Assembly (NCBI GenBank): GCA_013285645.1 | Contig: JABDHJ010000020.1 | Location: 1 to 43,301 of the forward strand | From: Verrucomicrobiota bacterium | GTDB lineage: Bacteria; Verrucomicrobiota; Verrucomicrobiia; Methylacidiphilales; UBA1321 | Direction: 5' to 3' | DNA: 43,301 nt | Part shown: positions 17,299 through 25,347 of the stretch, one piece after another | Layout: each line of letters starts with the position of its first letter | Position numbering within the stretch: the stretch's first letter is position 1 | Made by a program: the position numbers and the translations under genes | Notes under the pieces: generated by a model | What the model was told of the DNA's origin: nothing | What the model saw: only the letters and a program-made list of their open reading frames with translations | Databases searched by the model: none

Positions 17299-17453
17299 GT
17301 CCCTATCAAATTGGTTTCGGGTGCTAAGCCGATGTTGAAGTGCGATCTGTGGCGATAAGCGGGGCAATTCCATTGCCTCCGCTCCGTGTTCTCCATGCGA
17401 ACCTGCCTCCTTGCACCTTGTCTTTCCAGCCATGCAGGATAGCCTTCTGAAGG

Positions 17454-18035
17454 ATGTCCGCTCTCGCGCCTCAGCCTTCTCGGTCGCACACCCTTTTGAT
17501 CTGGCTCATTCAAGGGGGCGAGATCATCGTAATGCGTCTCTGGACGTTCTTGGCTCTCTTAGTGATTGGGGGCGGTGGGGTCTATCTCATTTCCTCGGCA
17601 TTCCAGTTTTGGCAAATGCATGTTTTCGGCCATGTTGTTTCGCTTGCCATTCTGGTAGGAGTGCTCCTGATGAGCGCATGGCTGGGTCTCATTCTTTTTC
17701 ATCTTATCAAGGGGCTCTGGAAGTTGAAGCCTGACTTGTGGAAAGCAGATGCAAATTCCGTCTCAAACTTTTCCTTCATTTTTGCCATATTGTTCGCCTA
17801 CAACCTCTATCATTTGATGCCTCCCGCTTCCAAACCTGTTCCTGGTCATGTGGGCTGGATGACGCTTTTACTTAATCGAGAATTCCTGTGCATGATCGCT
17901 TTTTGGAGTCTTTGGCTCGGCCTGAAATTCTTTCTCAGACGTTTACTGGAATTAAATCGCCCAGTTTCGCCGCCGCCTACGGACGACCCCGACATCCCCG
18001 AATTCCCACAAAAAAGCCCTCTTATCCCTTTGTAG
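17454..18035 (+). CDS. Small integral membrane protein, unknown function
   Basis: The protein is 193 aa if the ATG at 17454 is used; an ATG at 17532 (MRLWTFLALLVIGGG) is equally plausible and would put the first helix at the N-terminus. Four hydrophobic segments follow (around 28-48, 55-85, 105-125 and 145-165 in the longer form), then a Pro/Asp-rich C-terminal tail. I recognise no family. It ends 39 bp before the dihydrolipoyl dehydrogenase gene, which could be read from the same transcript. Confidence 0.6.
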   Translation: MSALAPQPSRSHTLLIWLIQGGEIIVMRLWTFLALLVIGGGGVYLISSAFQFWQMHVFGHVVSLAILVGVLLMSAWLGLILFHLIKGLWKLKPDLWKADANSVSNFSFIFAILFAYNLYHLMPPASKPVPGHVGWMTLLLNREFLCMIAFWSLWLGLKFFLRRLLELNRPVSPPPTDDPDIPEFPQKSPLIPL

Positions 18036-18074
18036 CCTTTTCTGGCGCGGGACTTGTGTTAGAGTAAGTCCTTT

Positions 18075-19472
18075 ATGGACTATGATCTCATTGTGATTGG
18101 CGGCGGCCCGGCGGGTTATGTCGGGGCGATTCGCGCGGCCCAACTTGGCAAAAAAGTGGTGTGTGTCGAAATGGAACGCGCGGGAGGCACCTGCCTCAAC
18201 TGGGGCTGCATCCCGACCAAGGCGCTGCTCAAAAGCGCCGAGATCAAGCAACTTCTCGGGCACGTCGGCGATTACGGCCTCTCCATCGAAGGCGATGTGA
18301 AATTCGATTTCGCCAAGATCATGGGCCGTAGCCGCACCGTTTCCGATAAAATGGCCGGTGGCATCGAATATCTTTTCAAGAGCAAGAAAGTCGACTACGT
18401 CGTCGGCAAGGCGCAGATTCAGGCTCCGGCGGATGGCGCGATCAAGAAGGTCGTCGTCAAGGACGCACAGGGCAAAGAGCAGACCCTCACCGGCAAAGCG
18501 ATCCTCATCGCCACGGGCGCGAAGGCCCGGCATCTCCCCGGCGTACCGGTCGATGGCGAAAAAGTCCTGACCAGTCGCGAGGCGTTGGCGACCAAAGTCC
18601 TGCCCAAGTCGATCATCATTCTCGGCGCTGGCGCCATCGGTGCCGAGTTCGCCTATTTCTTCAATGCGTTCGGCGCCAAGGTGACCCTCATCGAGATGTT
18701 GCCCCAAATCCTCCCGGTCGAGGACGCGGAAGTCGCCGATTTGCTTAAGAAGAGTTTCGCCAAGCAGGGCATCGAAGTTCTCGTCGATACCAAGGTCGAG
18801 AAGACCGAAGTCACCGCCAAGGGCGTGAAACTCACCGTCGCAGGCGGCAACGTGCTTGAGGCGGATCATCTCCTCGTCTCCATCGGTATCGAAGCGAACC
18901 TCGACGGCCTGCTCGGCGCGGGCGTCAAACTCGACGTCGATCGCGGCTATCTCAAGACCAACGACCGTTACGAAACCTCGATCAAAGGCATCTATGGTGC
19001 GGGCGACATCATCGGGCCACCATGGCTCGCGCACGTTGCCTCGCATGAAGCGGTCGAGATGGTGGAAGGTCTCTTTGTGAAGGGTAAGAAGCCGCACAAG
19101 GTCGTGAATTTCCCCGGCTGCACTTACTGCCAGCCTCAGGTCGCCAGCATCGGCATCACCGAGAAAAAGGCGAAAGAGCAGAACCTCAAGTTCAAGATCG
19201 GCAAATTTCCCTATCGCGCCAGCGGCAAGGCCGTCGCTGCGGGCGATCCGGAAGGCTTCGTGAAGCTGATCATCGGCGAGCCGCACGGCGAAATCCTCGG
19301 CGCGCACATCATCGGCGCGGACGCCACGGAACTCATCGCCGAGCTCGGCCTCGCCATTACGCTCGAGGCGACGACTGACGAAATCAGCACGACGATCCAC
19401 GCGCACCCGACGCTCGCCGAGATGATTCACGAAGCCAGTCTCGCCGCGGAAGGCAAACCGATTCATATTTGA
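18075..19472 (+). CDS. lpdA: Dihydrolipoyl dehydrogenase (E3)
   Basis: This 465-aa flavoprotein has an FAD-binding GGGPAGYVGAIRAAQ motif near the N-terminus and the redox disulfide in GGTCLNWGCIPTK (C40 and C45). The NAD-binding Rossmann motif is ILGAGAIGAEFAYFF, a second FAD contact is GIYGAGDI, and the C-terminal dimer domain has the catalytic HAHPTLAEMIHEA (His-Glu pair). E3 reoxidises dihydrolipoamide in pyruvate and 2-oxoglutarate dehydrogenase complexes or the glycine cleavage system. No E1 or E2 gene is nearby, so the complex it serves cannot be told. Confidence 0.95.
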   Translation: MDYDLIVIGGGPAGYVGAIRAAQLGKKVVCVEMERAGGTCLNWGCIPTKALLKSAEIKQLLGHVGDYGLSIEGDVKFDFAKIMGRSRTVSDKMAGGIEYLFKSKKVDYVVGKAQIQAPADGAIKKVVVKDAQGKEQTLTGKAILIATGAKARHLPGVPVDGEKVLTSREALATKVLPKSIIILGAGAIGAEFAYFFNAFGAKVTLIEMLPQILPVEDAEVADLLKKSFAKQGIEVLVDTKVEKTEVTAKGVKLTVAGGNVLEADHLLVSIGIEANLDGLLGAGVKLDVDRGYLKTNDRYETSIKGIYGAGDIIGPPWLAHVASHEAVEMVEGLFVKGKKPHKVVNFPGCTYCQPQVASIGITEKKAKEQNLKFKIGKFPYRASGKAVAAGDPEGFVKLIIGEPHGEILGAHIIGADATELIAELGLAITLEATTDEISTTIHAHPTLAEMIHEASLAAEGKPIHI

Positions 19473-19498
19473 GTGTCCATTTGAATGCCATCCTCAGA

Positions 19499-19529
19499 GG
19501 TAGCCGTCGCTGTCCCTAGCGACGGTGCC
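19499..19529 (+). repeat. REP-like hairpin, type A with paired stem change
   Basis: GGTAG, then CCGTCGCT, GTCCCT and AGCGACGG, then TGCC. Compared with the usual type A, the third stem pair has changed on both sides (C to T in one arm, G to A in the other), so the 8-bp stem stays perfect. Confidence 0.8.
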
Positions 19530-19536
19530 TTTTCGG

Positions 19537-20325
19537 ATGCCTTATCCTCGCGTGAAAAAGATGATCATCCTCCCCATGCGACAGGCTTGGTTATTTCTTT
19601 GGGCCTTTGTCTTCGCGACAACCGTGTCCCATGCTGATGATCCGTCGCCGGGTCTGCCGGTGATCTCATTTCACAATCAGGATTTTCTCACGCGCACAAT
19701 CGATCCCCGCAAGGAAGACCTCCGTCTTTATTTGAATGACGATCAGGGTAATGAATTGCGCTACTTTTCCGCGCTCGAGAAGTACGTCAGCGGCAAGGGC
19801 GAAAAGCTGGTCTTCGCCGCCAATGCCGGCATATTCGATCCTATCGGAAAACCGGTCGGACTCTTGATGCAAAATGGGAACGAGACCTCGCCCATCAACT
19901 TGAACGATGGCCAGGGCAACTTCTTCATGAAGCCCAATGGCGTCTTCCTCATCAACGATAAGCACGAAGCGTTGGTCGTCGGATCGGAATCTTACGCCAC
20001 GCTCCTCTCACCAGTCATCTGGGCCACGCAGTCCGGTCCGTTGCTCGTCCATGGCGGCGATATCCACCCCGAGTTCAATGCCAATTCCTCCAACAAGAAA
20101 ATCCGTAGCGGAGTTGGTGTGACCAAGGAAGGATTGATCATCTTCGCTATTTCGAAAACTCCGGTCACCTTCTACGACTTCGCCTCCTTCTTCCTCCTGA
20201 AAATGAAATGTCCCAATGCTCTTTACCTCAATGGCGAAATTTCCACCTTTTATGTTCAAGGCTTCAAGGACTCCGTTCCCTTGAACTATGGCCCAATGTT
20301 CGGCCTCGTGGAAAAGGCACCTTAG
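19537..20325 (+). CDS. Phosphodiester glycosidase-like exported protein (NAGPA/DUF2233)
   Basis: The protein is 262 aa from the chosen ATG at 19537 (MPYPRVKKMIILPMRQAW), which gives a signal peptide with a basic n-region and cleavage after VSHA. A GTG at 19525 lies inside a GTAG repeat and is less likely; ATGs at 19561 and 19576 are also possible. The body fits the NAGPA family (COG3698): FAANAGIFDP, NFFMKPNGVFLI, TQSGPLLVHGG, IRSGVGVTKEG and CPNALYLNGE. Members cleave or bind sugar-1-phosphodiester links, and some act on wall polymers. The substrate is unknown. No operon partner is visible. Confidence 0.75.
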   Translation: MPYPRVKKMIILPMRQAWLFLWAFVFATTVSHADDPSPGLPVISFHNQDFLTRTIDPRKEDLRLYLNDDQGNELRYFSALEKYVSGKGEKLVFAANAGIFDPIGKPVGLLMQNGNETSPINLNDGQGNFFMKPNGVFLINDKHEALVVGSESYATLLSPVIWATQSGPLLVHGGDIHPEFNANSSNKKIRSGVGVTKEGLIIFAISKTPVTFYDFASFFLLKMKCPNALYLNGEISTFYVQGFKDSVPLNYGPMFGLVEKAP

Positions 20326-20468
20326 AAAAATGCCGTCATCTTTGTATGTCAGCATTTCTAAAATCGTGAGTTTTGCAGAGGTCTCCTCTGGGACATCCGA
20401 CGTGTCGTAAAACTGCTACGCTAAACTCGTGACAGGCAGCCCTCGCAATCCTACAATTTCCGCTTCCC

Positions 20469-21056
20469 ATGAGTATTTTGACGCAAGAATGGAACATCCA
20501 GACGCGTGCACTGCAATGCGCGGTTTCCGGTCGGCCTTTTGAGAAGGGCGAGACGATCTATTCCGCGCTTTACTGGCGCGACGGCCAATATTCTCGAGTC
20601 GATCTCAGCAAGGAGGCGTGGAACGCCCGCAACGATAATATCGAGCCACTCTCGGCTTGGCAGACCGATTTTGTTCCGCCTCCACCACCCGCCCCCGAGA
20701 CTCTCCGGAAGGACGACGCCGAAAGCCTGCTGCGCCGTCTTATTTCCGAGAACGCGCCAGCGATGCGCAACGCCCGATACATCCTCGCCCTCATGCTGGA
20801 ACGCAAAAAAGTCGTGCGCCAGATCGAACGCCAGCGTAACGAGGGCCTGTCCGTTCTCGTTTACGAACATATTCCCACCGGCGAAGTCTGGTTGATCGAA
20901 GATCCCGGCCTCAAGCTGGGCGAGCTCAAGGCTGTGCAGGAGGAAGTGTCGCATCTCCTCGATGGAGGCGCCTCAACGGATCCGGTATTGCCGATCCATT
21001 CGACGGTTCCCGAAGAGCAAACTCCCGAGCCACCCGCGGAATCACCTGCTTCCTAA
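20469..21056 (+). CDS. Hypothetical protein, conserved-looking
   Basis: This 195-aa soluble protein has no signal peptide or membrane segment. The N-terminal 60 residues (LQCAVSGRPFEKGETIYSALY, broken by no gaps) look like a compact beta domain. A Pro-rich linker (about 74-82), a helical region rich in Arg/Glu (about 84-130) and a beta part (VLVYEHIPTGEVWLIEDPG) follow, then a disordered acidic/Pro tail. I do not recognise the family. Codon use and length support a real gene. It converges with the TPR gene on the other strand, leaving 10 bp between stops. Confidence 0.7.
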   Translation: MSILTQEWNIQTRALQCAVSGRPFEKGETIYSALYWRDGQYSRVDLSKEAWNARNDNIEPLSAWQTDFVPPPPPAPETLRKDDAESLLRRLISENAPAMRNARYILALMLERKKVVRQIERQRNEGLSVLVYEHIPTGEVWLIEDPGLKLGELKAVQEEVSHLLDGGASTDPVLPIHSTVPEEQTPEPPAESPAS

Positions 21057-21066
21057 GCGCTGCAGC

Positions 21067-21816
21067 CTACTGCGTCGAATTCAGCGTCCCATTTACTGCA
21101 CTCGACGCATTTGAAGGAGGGATCGGCAGCCAGCCCAAGTCCTTCAGTGGAAGGGCATAGTAGGTAATTTTAGCGGAAGGAAAGATATTGGCAACGGAAG
21201 TGAGCCAACTCCTGGCGCCGTCGTTATTTTTGTGATAGAGATCCCACGCGGCCCGACTGAAATAATAGGAGGGCCTCGAGTTGACCGAATCGAAAGCATC
21301 GCGCTCTTTTTGCGCTAGGGCCTCGTGTCCCGCGAGGAGATCGCAGAGGAAAACCTTGTAAGCCGCGAGATCGCCCATTTCCGGATCTTTGACAATGGCG
21401 GCATATCCGGCGCGGGCTGCGTCGTAATGTTTCTGCATGAACTGGACCTCGACGATGTTGAACTGGATGACGGCATTCGTGGGATCTAGTTGGGCCGCAC
21501 TTTTGAAATCGGCCTGGGCCTCTGCCCACATTTTCTTTTGGCAATAGGCCGAGGCGCGCAAGACGAAGGGAATGCTGTCTTTGGGATTCGTCTGGATCGC
21601 GACGGTAAGCTTGGCAATCGCGCCATCCACATCGTTGGCATCCATCCGGGCCATCGCCTCGCCGAGCGCCTGGGAATGGGGATCCACTTTGACGTCCGGC
21701 GCCTTGGGCGCGGTGGCAGCGGGTGCATTCGTCGCGCCAGGGGCTGCTTGCGCGTGCGCAGCAACCGGAGAAAGAAGGAGAGCCAGGCCGCAAAAGGCCA
21801 AATAACGTATGGACAT
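21067..21816 (-). CDS. Exported TPR-like protein
   Basis: This 249-aa protein has a signal peptide (MSIRYLAFCGLALLLSPVAAHA-Q), an Ala/Pro/Thr linker (about 23-45) and TPR-like helical pairs (about 48-200): ALGEAMARMDANDVDGAIAK, FVLRASAYCQKKMWAEAQAD and VQFMQKHYDAARAGYAAI. It is probably periplasmic. The N-terminal repeat pair is clear; the C-terminal part is more degenerate. It is followed on the same strand by nothing, and preceded by the EVE gene after 49 bp. Confidence 0.75.
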   Translation of the reverse strand: MSIRYLAFCGLALLLSPVAAHAQAAPGATNAPAATAPKAPDVKVDPHSQALGEAMARMDANDVDGAIAKLTVAIQTNPKDSIPFVLRASAYCQKKMWAEAQADFKSAAQLDPTNAVIQFNIVEVQFMQKHYDAARAGYAAIVKDPEMGDLAAYKVFLCDLLAGHEALAQKERDAFDSVNSRPSYYFSRAAWDLYHKNNDGARSWLTSVANIFPSAKITYYALPLKDLGWLPIPPSNASSAVNGTLNSTQ

Positions 21817-21865
21817 GGTCGCCTATGTATAAACAAAGGTCGCGGTCATGACAAGGATGGCGGGG

Positions 21866-22282
21866 TCAAAGCCCACCCAACTTCCGCAATTCCGCAGCTT
21901 CCTTTTCCGTCACCGGCGCAACGGAAAGCCGCGATTGCTTCACCAGCAGCATGTCCTTCAGCATCCGATGTGCCTTCACCGCTTCCAGCCTAACGGGCTT
22001 CGGGAAAGCCTTCCCGGCCTTGAGGTCGACGCAAAACCACTCGGCCTTTTCATCCGGCTCGACCGTCGGATCGGGATAAGCCGTCTTGAGCACCGTGGCC
22101 ATGCCGACAATCGCCTTCTCGCTGACGCTGTGATAGACAAAGACCTCGTCGCCCTTCGCCATCGCGCGGAGATTAATGCGCGCCGTGTAATTCCGCACGC
22201 CGGTCCATGCCGTCGTTTTGTCCTTCTGGAATTGCGCGAAGGAATAGGACTCCGGTTCGCTTTTGACGAGCCAGTACTTCAC
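21866..22282 (-). CDS. EVE domain protein
   Basis: This 138-aa protein is a single EVE domain (PF01878) in its usual size: MKYWLVKSEPESYSF at the start, then TAWTGVRNYTARINLR, KGDEVFVYHS and AIVGMATV. EVE domains have a PUA-like fold and are thought to read modified bases in DNA or RNA. The start is a GTG that overlaps the TGA stop of yajQ (GTGA, 22279-22282), so the two are translationally coupled. It has no membrane or signal sequence. Confidence 0.88.
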   Translation of the reverse strand: MKYWLVKSEPESYSFAQFQKDKTTAWTGVRNYTARINLRAMAKGDEVFVYHSVSEKAIVGMATVLKTAYPDPTVEPDEKAEWFCVDLKAGKAFPKPVRLEAVKAHRMLKDMLLVKQSRLSVAPVTEKEAAELRKLGGL

Positions 22283-22764
22283 GGGCGAAAATTGGTGTAG
22301 TTCAACGCAACCGTAAATTCCTTGCCGCGCAGGAAAGCAATGACCTCCTGCAGCGCGTCGCGATCCTTGCCGGTCACGCGAATTTGCCGGTCCTGGATCT
22401 GAGTCTGCACCTTGATCTTCGTATCGCGAATCGCCAAGGTGATGATCTTGGCCACGTCGGTCTCAAGGCCCTGCTTGAGCTTCAATTCCTGACGTGCGTG
22501 GCCCAGCGGAGAAATATCGGCGTCCTTCCGCTCGATATTCTTCATGCTGACATTGCGCCGAGCGAGTTTGCCCAGCACGATTTCTTCCAGCGCTTGGATC
22601 TTGAACTGGTTGATCGCGCTGAGCTTGATCGATTCCTTTTCGAGAATGATTTCGGCTTTGGCTTCGCGGAAATCGAAGCGGTTGGCCAGTTCCTTCTGCG
22701 CCTGTTCGACGGCGTTTTTGACTTCCATCAAATCAACTTCAGAAACAACGTCGAAGGAGGGCAT
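22279..22764 (-). CDS. yajQ: YajQ-family nucleotide-binding protein
   Basis: This 161-aa protein is a standard YajQ length: MPSFDVVSEVDLMEVKNAV at the start, FDFR, LGKLARRNV and IRDTKIKVQTQIQDRQIRV, ending YTNFRP. Two ferredoxin-like halves make up the fold. Some family members bind cyclic di-GMP and act in signalling; others are known only as nucleotide/tRNA-binding proteins. It lies 36 bp after infA and overlaps the EVE gene by 4 bp, suggesting a three-gene unit infA-yajQ-EVE. Confidence 0.92.
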   Translation of the reverse strand: MPSFDVVSEVDLMEVKNAVEQAQKELANRFDFREAKAEIILEKESIKLSAINQFKIQALEEIVLGKLARRNVSMKNIERKDADISPLGHARQELKLKQGLETDVAKIITLAIRDTKIKVQTQIQDRQIRVTGKDRDALQEVIAFLRGKEFTVALNYTNFRP

Positions 22765-22785
22765 GGATGGAAAACGTGTCCTGGG

Positions 22786-22802
22786 AATCCCAAAGAGGGA
22801 TT
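22786..22802 (-). other. Short stem-loop at the infA stop
   Basis: AATCCC and GGGATT form a 6-bp stem with a 5-nt loop overlapping the infA stop codon. No T run follows, so it is not a clear terminator; it might influence coupling to yajQ. Confidence 0.25.
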
Positions 22803-23067
22803 ATCTCGGAGGAGCAGCCGGACGGGGGTAGGACTTGGAATCAAGGCGGTAAACGATGCGCGCCTTGGTGAAATCGTGCTGCGACATCTCCATCTTCACC
22901 CGGTCGCCAGGGGTCAGGCGGATGAACCGCTTGCGCATCTTGCCCGAAATATGGGCGAGAACCACATGCTTGCTATTGTCCAGCTCGACGCGAAACATCG
23001 TGCCCGGCAAAATCGTGATGACCTTGCCTTCTACTTCGATAACGTCGCTGGTAACTTCGAGTGCCAT
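22801..23067 (-). CDS. infA: Translation initiation factor IF-1
   Basis: This 88-aa protein carries the S1-like OB fold of IF-1: [36 protein letters not shown] and [10 protein letters not shown], then TKARIVYR. Typical IF-1 ends near here at about 72 residues; this one continues for about 12 more ([12 protein letters not shown]). IF-1 occupies the ribosomal A site during initiation. It leads the infA-yajQ-EVE run and is divergent from the double-psi-barrel gene, so promoters for both should lie in 23068-23191. Confidence 0.94.
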   Translation of the reverse strand: MALEVTSDVIEVEGKVITILPGTMFRVELDNSKHVVLAHISGKMRKRFIRLTPGDRVKMEMSQHDFTKARIVYRLDSKSYPRPAAPPR

Positions 23068-23191
23068 GTGAGTCAGTCAATATACACGGGATGCCATGAG
23101 CGGCAATATTTTTGTTGGACAAAATCTTAACCGGCGATCCGGCGTTTTACTTTGGCGATCTGCCGTGATAGGAACCATCTCTTCAATACCT

Positions 23192-24172
23192 ATGCGCGCG
23201 CGTTTGACGGCTATTTTGCTTTGGACTTTGATTGCCCCGCCAGCTCTCGTCCACGCGGAGTCGACTCTTCCGCAACGATTCCTTGATATCTACGTCAAGA
23301 TGCACGACTCGGAGAATCTCGAGAAAAACCAGGATTTCGCCGGGGCCCTGAAAGGTTTCCTGGATTGTTATGAGGGATTCGCCGCCATCCACCAGTCGGA
23401 CCCGGATTGGGAAACCTCCCTCGTCGGACATCGCATGGAAGACTGCAAGGTTACGATCCAGCGGCTGCAATCCGAGGTGGCAAAGTCATCGCCCAGTACA
23501 TCAGCGCCGAATCTCACCGCTCCGGTGACTGGAACAAATTCGGCTACCGATATTGCGCTCAAGACGCCGATTTCTTCGCGCCAAACGAAGCCGGTCTATC
23601 CCTGGAAAACGGGGATTATTACGACCGTCTTTTGGATCGGGGAGAGACCCAGTGTCTGGAACCAAAATTGGGCCGCCAGTAATCACGGCACCGATTCTCC
23701 GGATGATCGCAATGGCTACGCTGCCGGCGACCATGCCTCCTCGGTCAATCCCTTCTATGTTGCGTTGCCCTTCAACGACCTGGCGTTTCCCGACAAGGCG
23801 GCCCAATTTGTCCCGGCAGCGTGGCATCGGCCACCCAAGGATGGAAAACCGGTCTCCGCCTGCAAAGATCGCTGGGTCGAAATCAAAACGGAGGACGGCA
23901 CTGGCCATATTTGCTACGCACAATGGAAGGACGTCGGCCCGCAGAACGACCGTGCGGAATACGTCTTTGGGAACGAGCCATCCAACCCCGGCAACCGCAC
24001 TGGGCTCAACATCTCTCCCGCCGTGGCGAAATATCTCGGCTGGGTCGGCAAAGACGAAACCGGCATCACCCGCTGGCGCTTCGTGGATGCCGAAAACGTC
24101 CCTCCCGGCCAATGGCTCAAGCTTGATGAACAAGCCGTCATCTACACTGCCCTGCATCAGTCGAAAAATTAA
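23192..24172 (+). CDS. Exported protein with RlpA/DPBB-like C-terminal domain
   Basis: The protein is 326 aa from the chosen ATG at 23192, which opens a clear signal peptide (MRARLTAILLWTLIAPPALVHA-E). The same frame is open back to an ATG at 23096, but that adds a non-signal extension. A short helical region (about 23-85) is followed by a Ser/Thr/Pro linker. The domain from about 140 onward has GIITTVFWIGE, NPFYVALPFND, CYAQWKDVGP, LNISPAVAKYLG and WRFVDAENVPPGQW, a pattern like double-psi beta-barrel proteins of the RlpA type. Such domains act on or bind peptidoglycan. The assignment is from memory of the pattern, not a search. Confidence 0.65.
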   Translation: MRARLTAILLWTLIAPPALVHAESTLPQRFLDIYVKMHDSENLEKNQDFAGALKGFLDCYEGFAAIHQSDPDWETSLVGHRMEDCKVTIQRLQSEVAKSSPSTSAPNLTAPVTGTNSATDIALKTPISSRQTKPVYPWKTGIITTVFWIGERPSVWNQNWAASNHGTDSPDDRNGYAAGDHASSVNPFYVALPFNDLAFPDKAAQFVPAAWHRPPKDGKPVSACKDRWVEIKTEDGTGHICYAQWKDVGPQNDRAEYVFGNEPSNPGNRTGLNISPAVAKYLGWVGKDETGITRWRFVDAENVPPGQWLKLDEQAVIYTALHQSKN

Positions 24173-24212
24173 TCCCTTGGGTTGAATTCTCCGAAGCTTG
24201 CTTCGGTTCCGT

Positions 24213-24239
24213 GGTAGCCGCCGCTGTCCCTAGCGGCGG
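24213..24239 (+). repeat. REP-like hairpin, type A, left half of inverted pair
   Basis: GGTAG, CCGCCGCT, GTCCCT, AGCGGCGG, then TGCC and a T-run (TTTTTT at 24244-24249). It faces the copy at 24259-24285, giving a doublet between two convergent genes. With the T run it could also terminate transcription of the upstream plus-strand gene. Confidence 0.85.
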
Positions 24240-24258
24240 TGCCTTTTTTCTCGACGAA

Positions 24259-24285
24259 CCGCCGCTAGGGACAGCGGCGGCTACC
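24259..24285 (-). repeat. REP-like hairpin, type A, right half of inverted pair
   Basis: An exact reverse complement of 24213-24239, 19 bp away, so the two can pair with each other as well as fold alone. It ends 6 bp before the peroxiredoxin stop codon. Confidence 0.85.
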
Positions 24286-24291
24286 TAAAGC

Positions 24292-24768
24292 TTAGAGCTT
24301 GGCGAGGGCGGCTTTGACAGCGTCGAAGTTGGGGAGGTCCTTCGGCGTGGCGGTTTGCTCGGCGTAGACGATCTTGCCGGTTTTATCGATGACGAAGGCG
24401 GCGCGGGCGGAGGTGTCGCCGACGCCAGCGAGGTTGGGGAATACGACGTCGTAGGCTTTGGTGACGGTTTTGTTGAGGTCGCTGAGGAGCTGGACGGTGA
24501 TTTTTTCCTTCTGGGCCCAGGCTTCCTGTGCGAAGGGGCTGTCGACGCTGATGGCGTAGACGGCGGCGTTGAGGGTGTCGTAGGCGCCAAGGCCGCCGGA
24601 GACGTCGCACATTTCCGCGGTGCAGACGCCGGTGAATGCGAGCGGGAAGAAGAGGAGGACGGTGTTTTTCTTGCCGAAGTTGTCGCTGAGTTTGATTTCC
24701 TCGAGGCCCTTTTCGGTCTTGGATTTGAGGGTGAAATCGGGGGCGGAGGTTTCGGTTTTGAGGGGCAT
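24292..24768 (-). CDS. Peroxiredoxin (AhpC/TSA family)
   Basis: The protein is 158 aa from the ATG at 24768 (MPLKTETSAPDFTL), the typical N-terminus. A longer in-frame start at 24843 adds 25 residues without family resemblance. The peroxidatic cysteine is C49 in FPLAFTGVCTAEMC; a second cysteine (C54) is nearby. Family features SVDSPFAQEAW and RAAFVIDKTGKIVY are present. It reduces peroxides with thiol donors in the cytoplasm. The short spacing of its cysteines and the FTGVCTAE motif suggest an AhpE/BCP-like subgroup; this is not certain. Confidence 0.9.
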   Translation of the reverse strand: MPLKTETSAPDFTLKSKTEKGLEEIKLSDNFGKKNTVLLFFPLAFTGVCTAEMCDVSGGLGAYDTLNAAVYAISVDSPFAQEAWAQKEKITVQLLSDLNKTVTKAYDVVFPNLAGVGDTSARAAFVIDKTGKIVYAEQTATPKDLPNFDAVKAALAKL

Positions 24769-24855
24769 GGCGAGAAATTTAAGGGTTGAGGTTGGAGCAG
24801 TGAAGTTAGGAGTCGGCTGGAAGAGTGTCAACGGTTTGAACACCTTGAAGACCTC

Positions 24856-25143
24856 TTAGATTGAAGCCGCCTTGGGTTTAAACCGAGAAAACAAGTAGAG
24901 CACACTGCCCACGACGAAAAAGAGCACGCCAGAGAACGCTGCTCCCAAGGTCGAGCAGAACACGTTCGCATCCCATTGCGCCGTTCGATCGAAGGCTGAT
25001 TCGTCACCGACGCTGCTCATTCCGCCGCCTATTGTTCCTATGCCCCAAGGGGAAGGGATGTGATTAAAAACAAAAAGGAGCCCGAGGGCGCAGAGAATTT
25101 CGATAGAGCCAAAACCACAGAGTATTTTGGCGAATCGCTTCAT
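24856..25143 (-). CDS. Small membrane protein, unknown function
   Basis: This 95-aa protein has two hydrophobic segments (about 8-30 and 62-85), a short polar loop between them and a basic C-terminal tail (FSRFKPKAASI). The start MKRFAKILCGFGS is a plausible membrane-insertion signal. No family is recognised. It is 87 bp upstream of the peroxiredoxin gene on the same strand and lies downstream of the pnp terminator. Confidence 0.55.
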   Translation of the reverse strand: MKRFAKILCGFGSIEILCALGLLFVFNHIPSPWGIGTIGGGMSSVGDESAFDRTAQWDANVFCSTLGAAFSGVLFFVVGSVLYLFSRFKPKAASI

Positions 25144-25213
25144 GGAATCACAATAGCTGATTTCGGTATCACCACAGCATCAATTCGGGACTCAGGAGAA
25201 GAAAGAAAATTAG

Positions 25214-25242
25214 AGGTCCTTCGACTTCGCTCAGGATGACGG
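25214..25242 (-). repeat. ATCCT/AGGAT interspersed repeat (copy 4)
   Basis: AGGTCCTTCGACTTCGCTC then AGGATGACGG. A variant with GTCCT in place of ATCCT in the left arm. A small palindrome (GTCGC/GCGAC, 25254-25267) follows. Confidence 0.65.
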
Positions 25243-25274
25243 ATTTTTAGAGAGTCGCTGACGCGACGGGAAAC

Positions 25275-25305
25275 AAAAAAGCCCCGACCGGAGTCGGGGC
25301 TTTTT
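25275..25305 (-). terminator. Intrinsic terminator after pnp (bidirectional)
   Basis: An 8-bp GC-rich stem, GCCCCGAC and GTCGGGGC, with loop CGGA (25281-25300), flanked by six A on the left and five T on the right. Read on the minus strand it ends in a U run and fits termination of the rpsO-pnp transcript; read on the plus strand it would work too. Confidence 0.88.
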
Positions 25306-25318
25306 CGTTATCAGAGAA

Positions 25319-25344
25319 CCGTCGCACGGAGTGTGACGGCTACC
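25319..25344 (-). repeat. REP-like hairpin, type B
   Basis: CCGTCGCAC, centre GGA, then GTGTGACGG and CTACC. One pair of the 9-bp stem is G-T. It ends 3 bp from the pnp stop codon. Confidence 0.75.
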
Positions 25345-25347
25345 TTA

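Noticed and set aside
17952-19466. Minus-strand ORF of 504 codons opposite lpdA
   Set aside because: Shadow of dihydrolipoyl dehydrogenase, whose motifs are complete on the plus strand.
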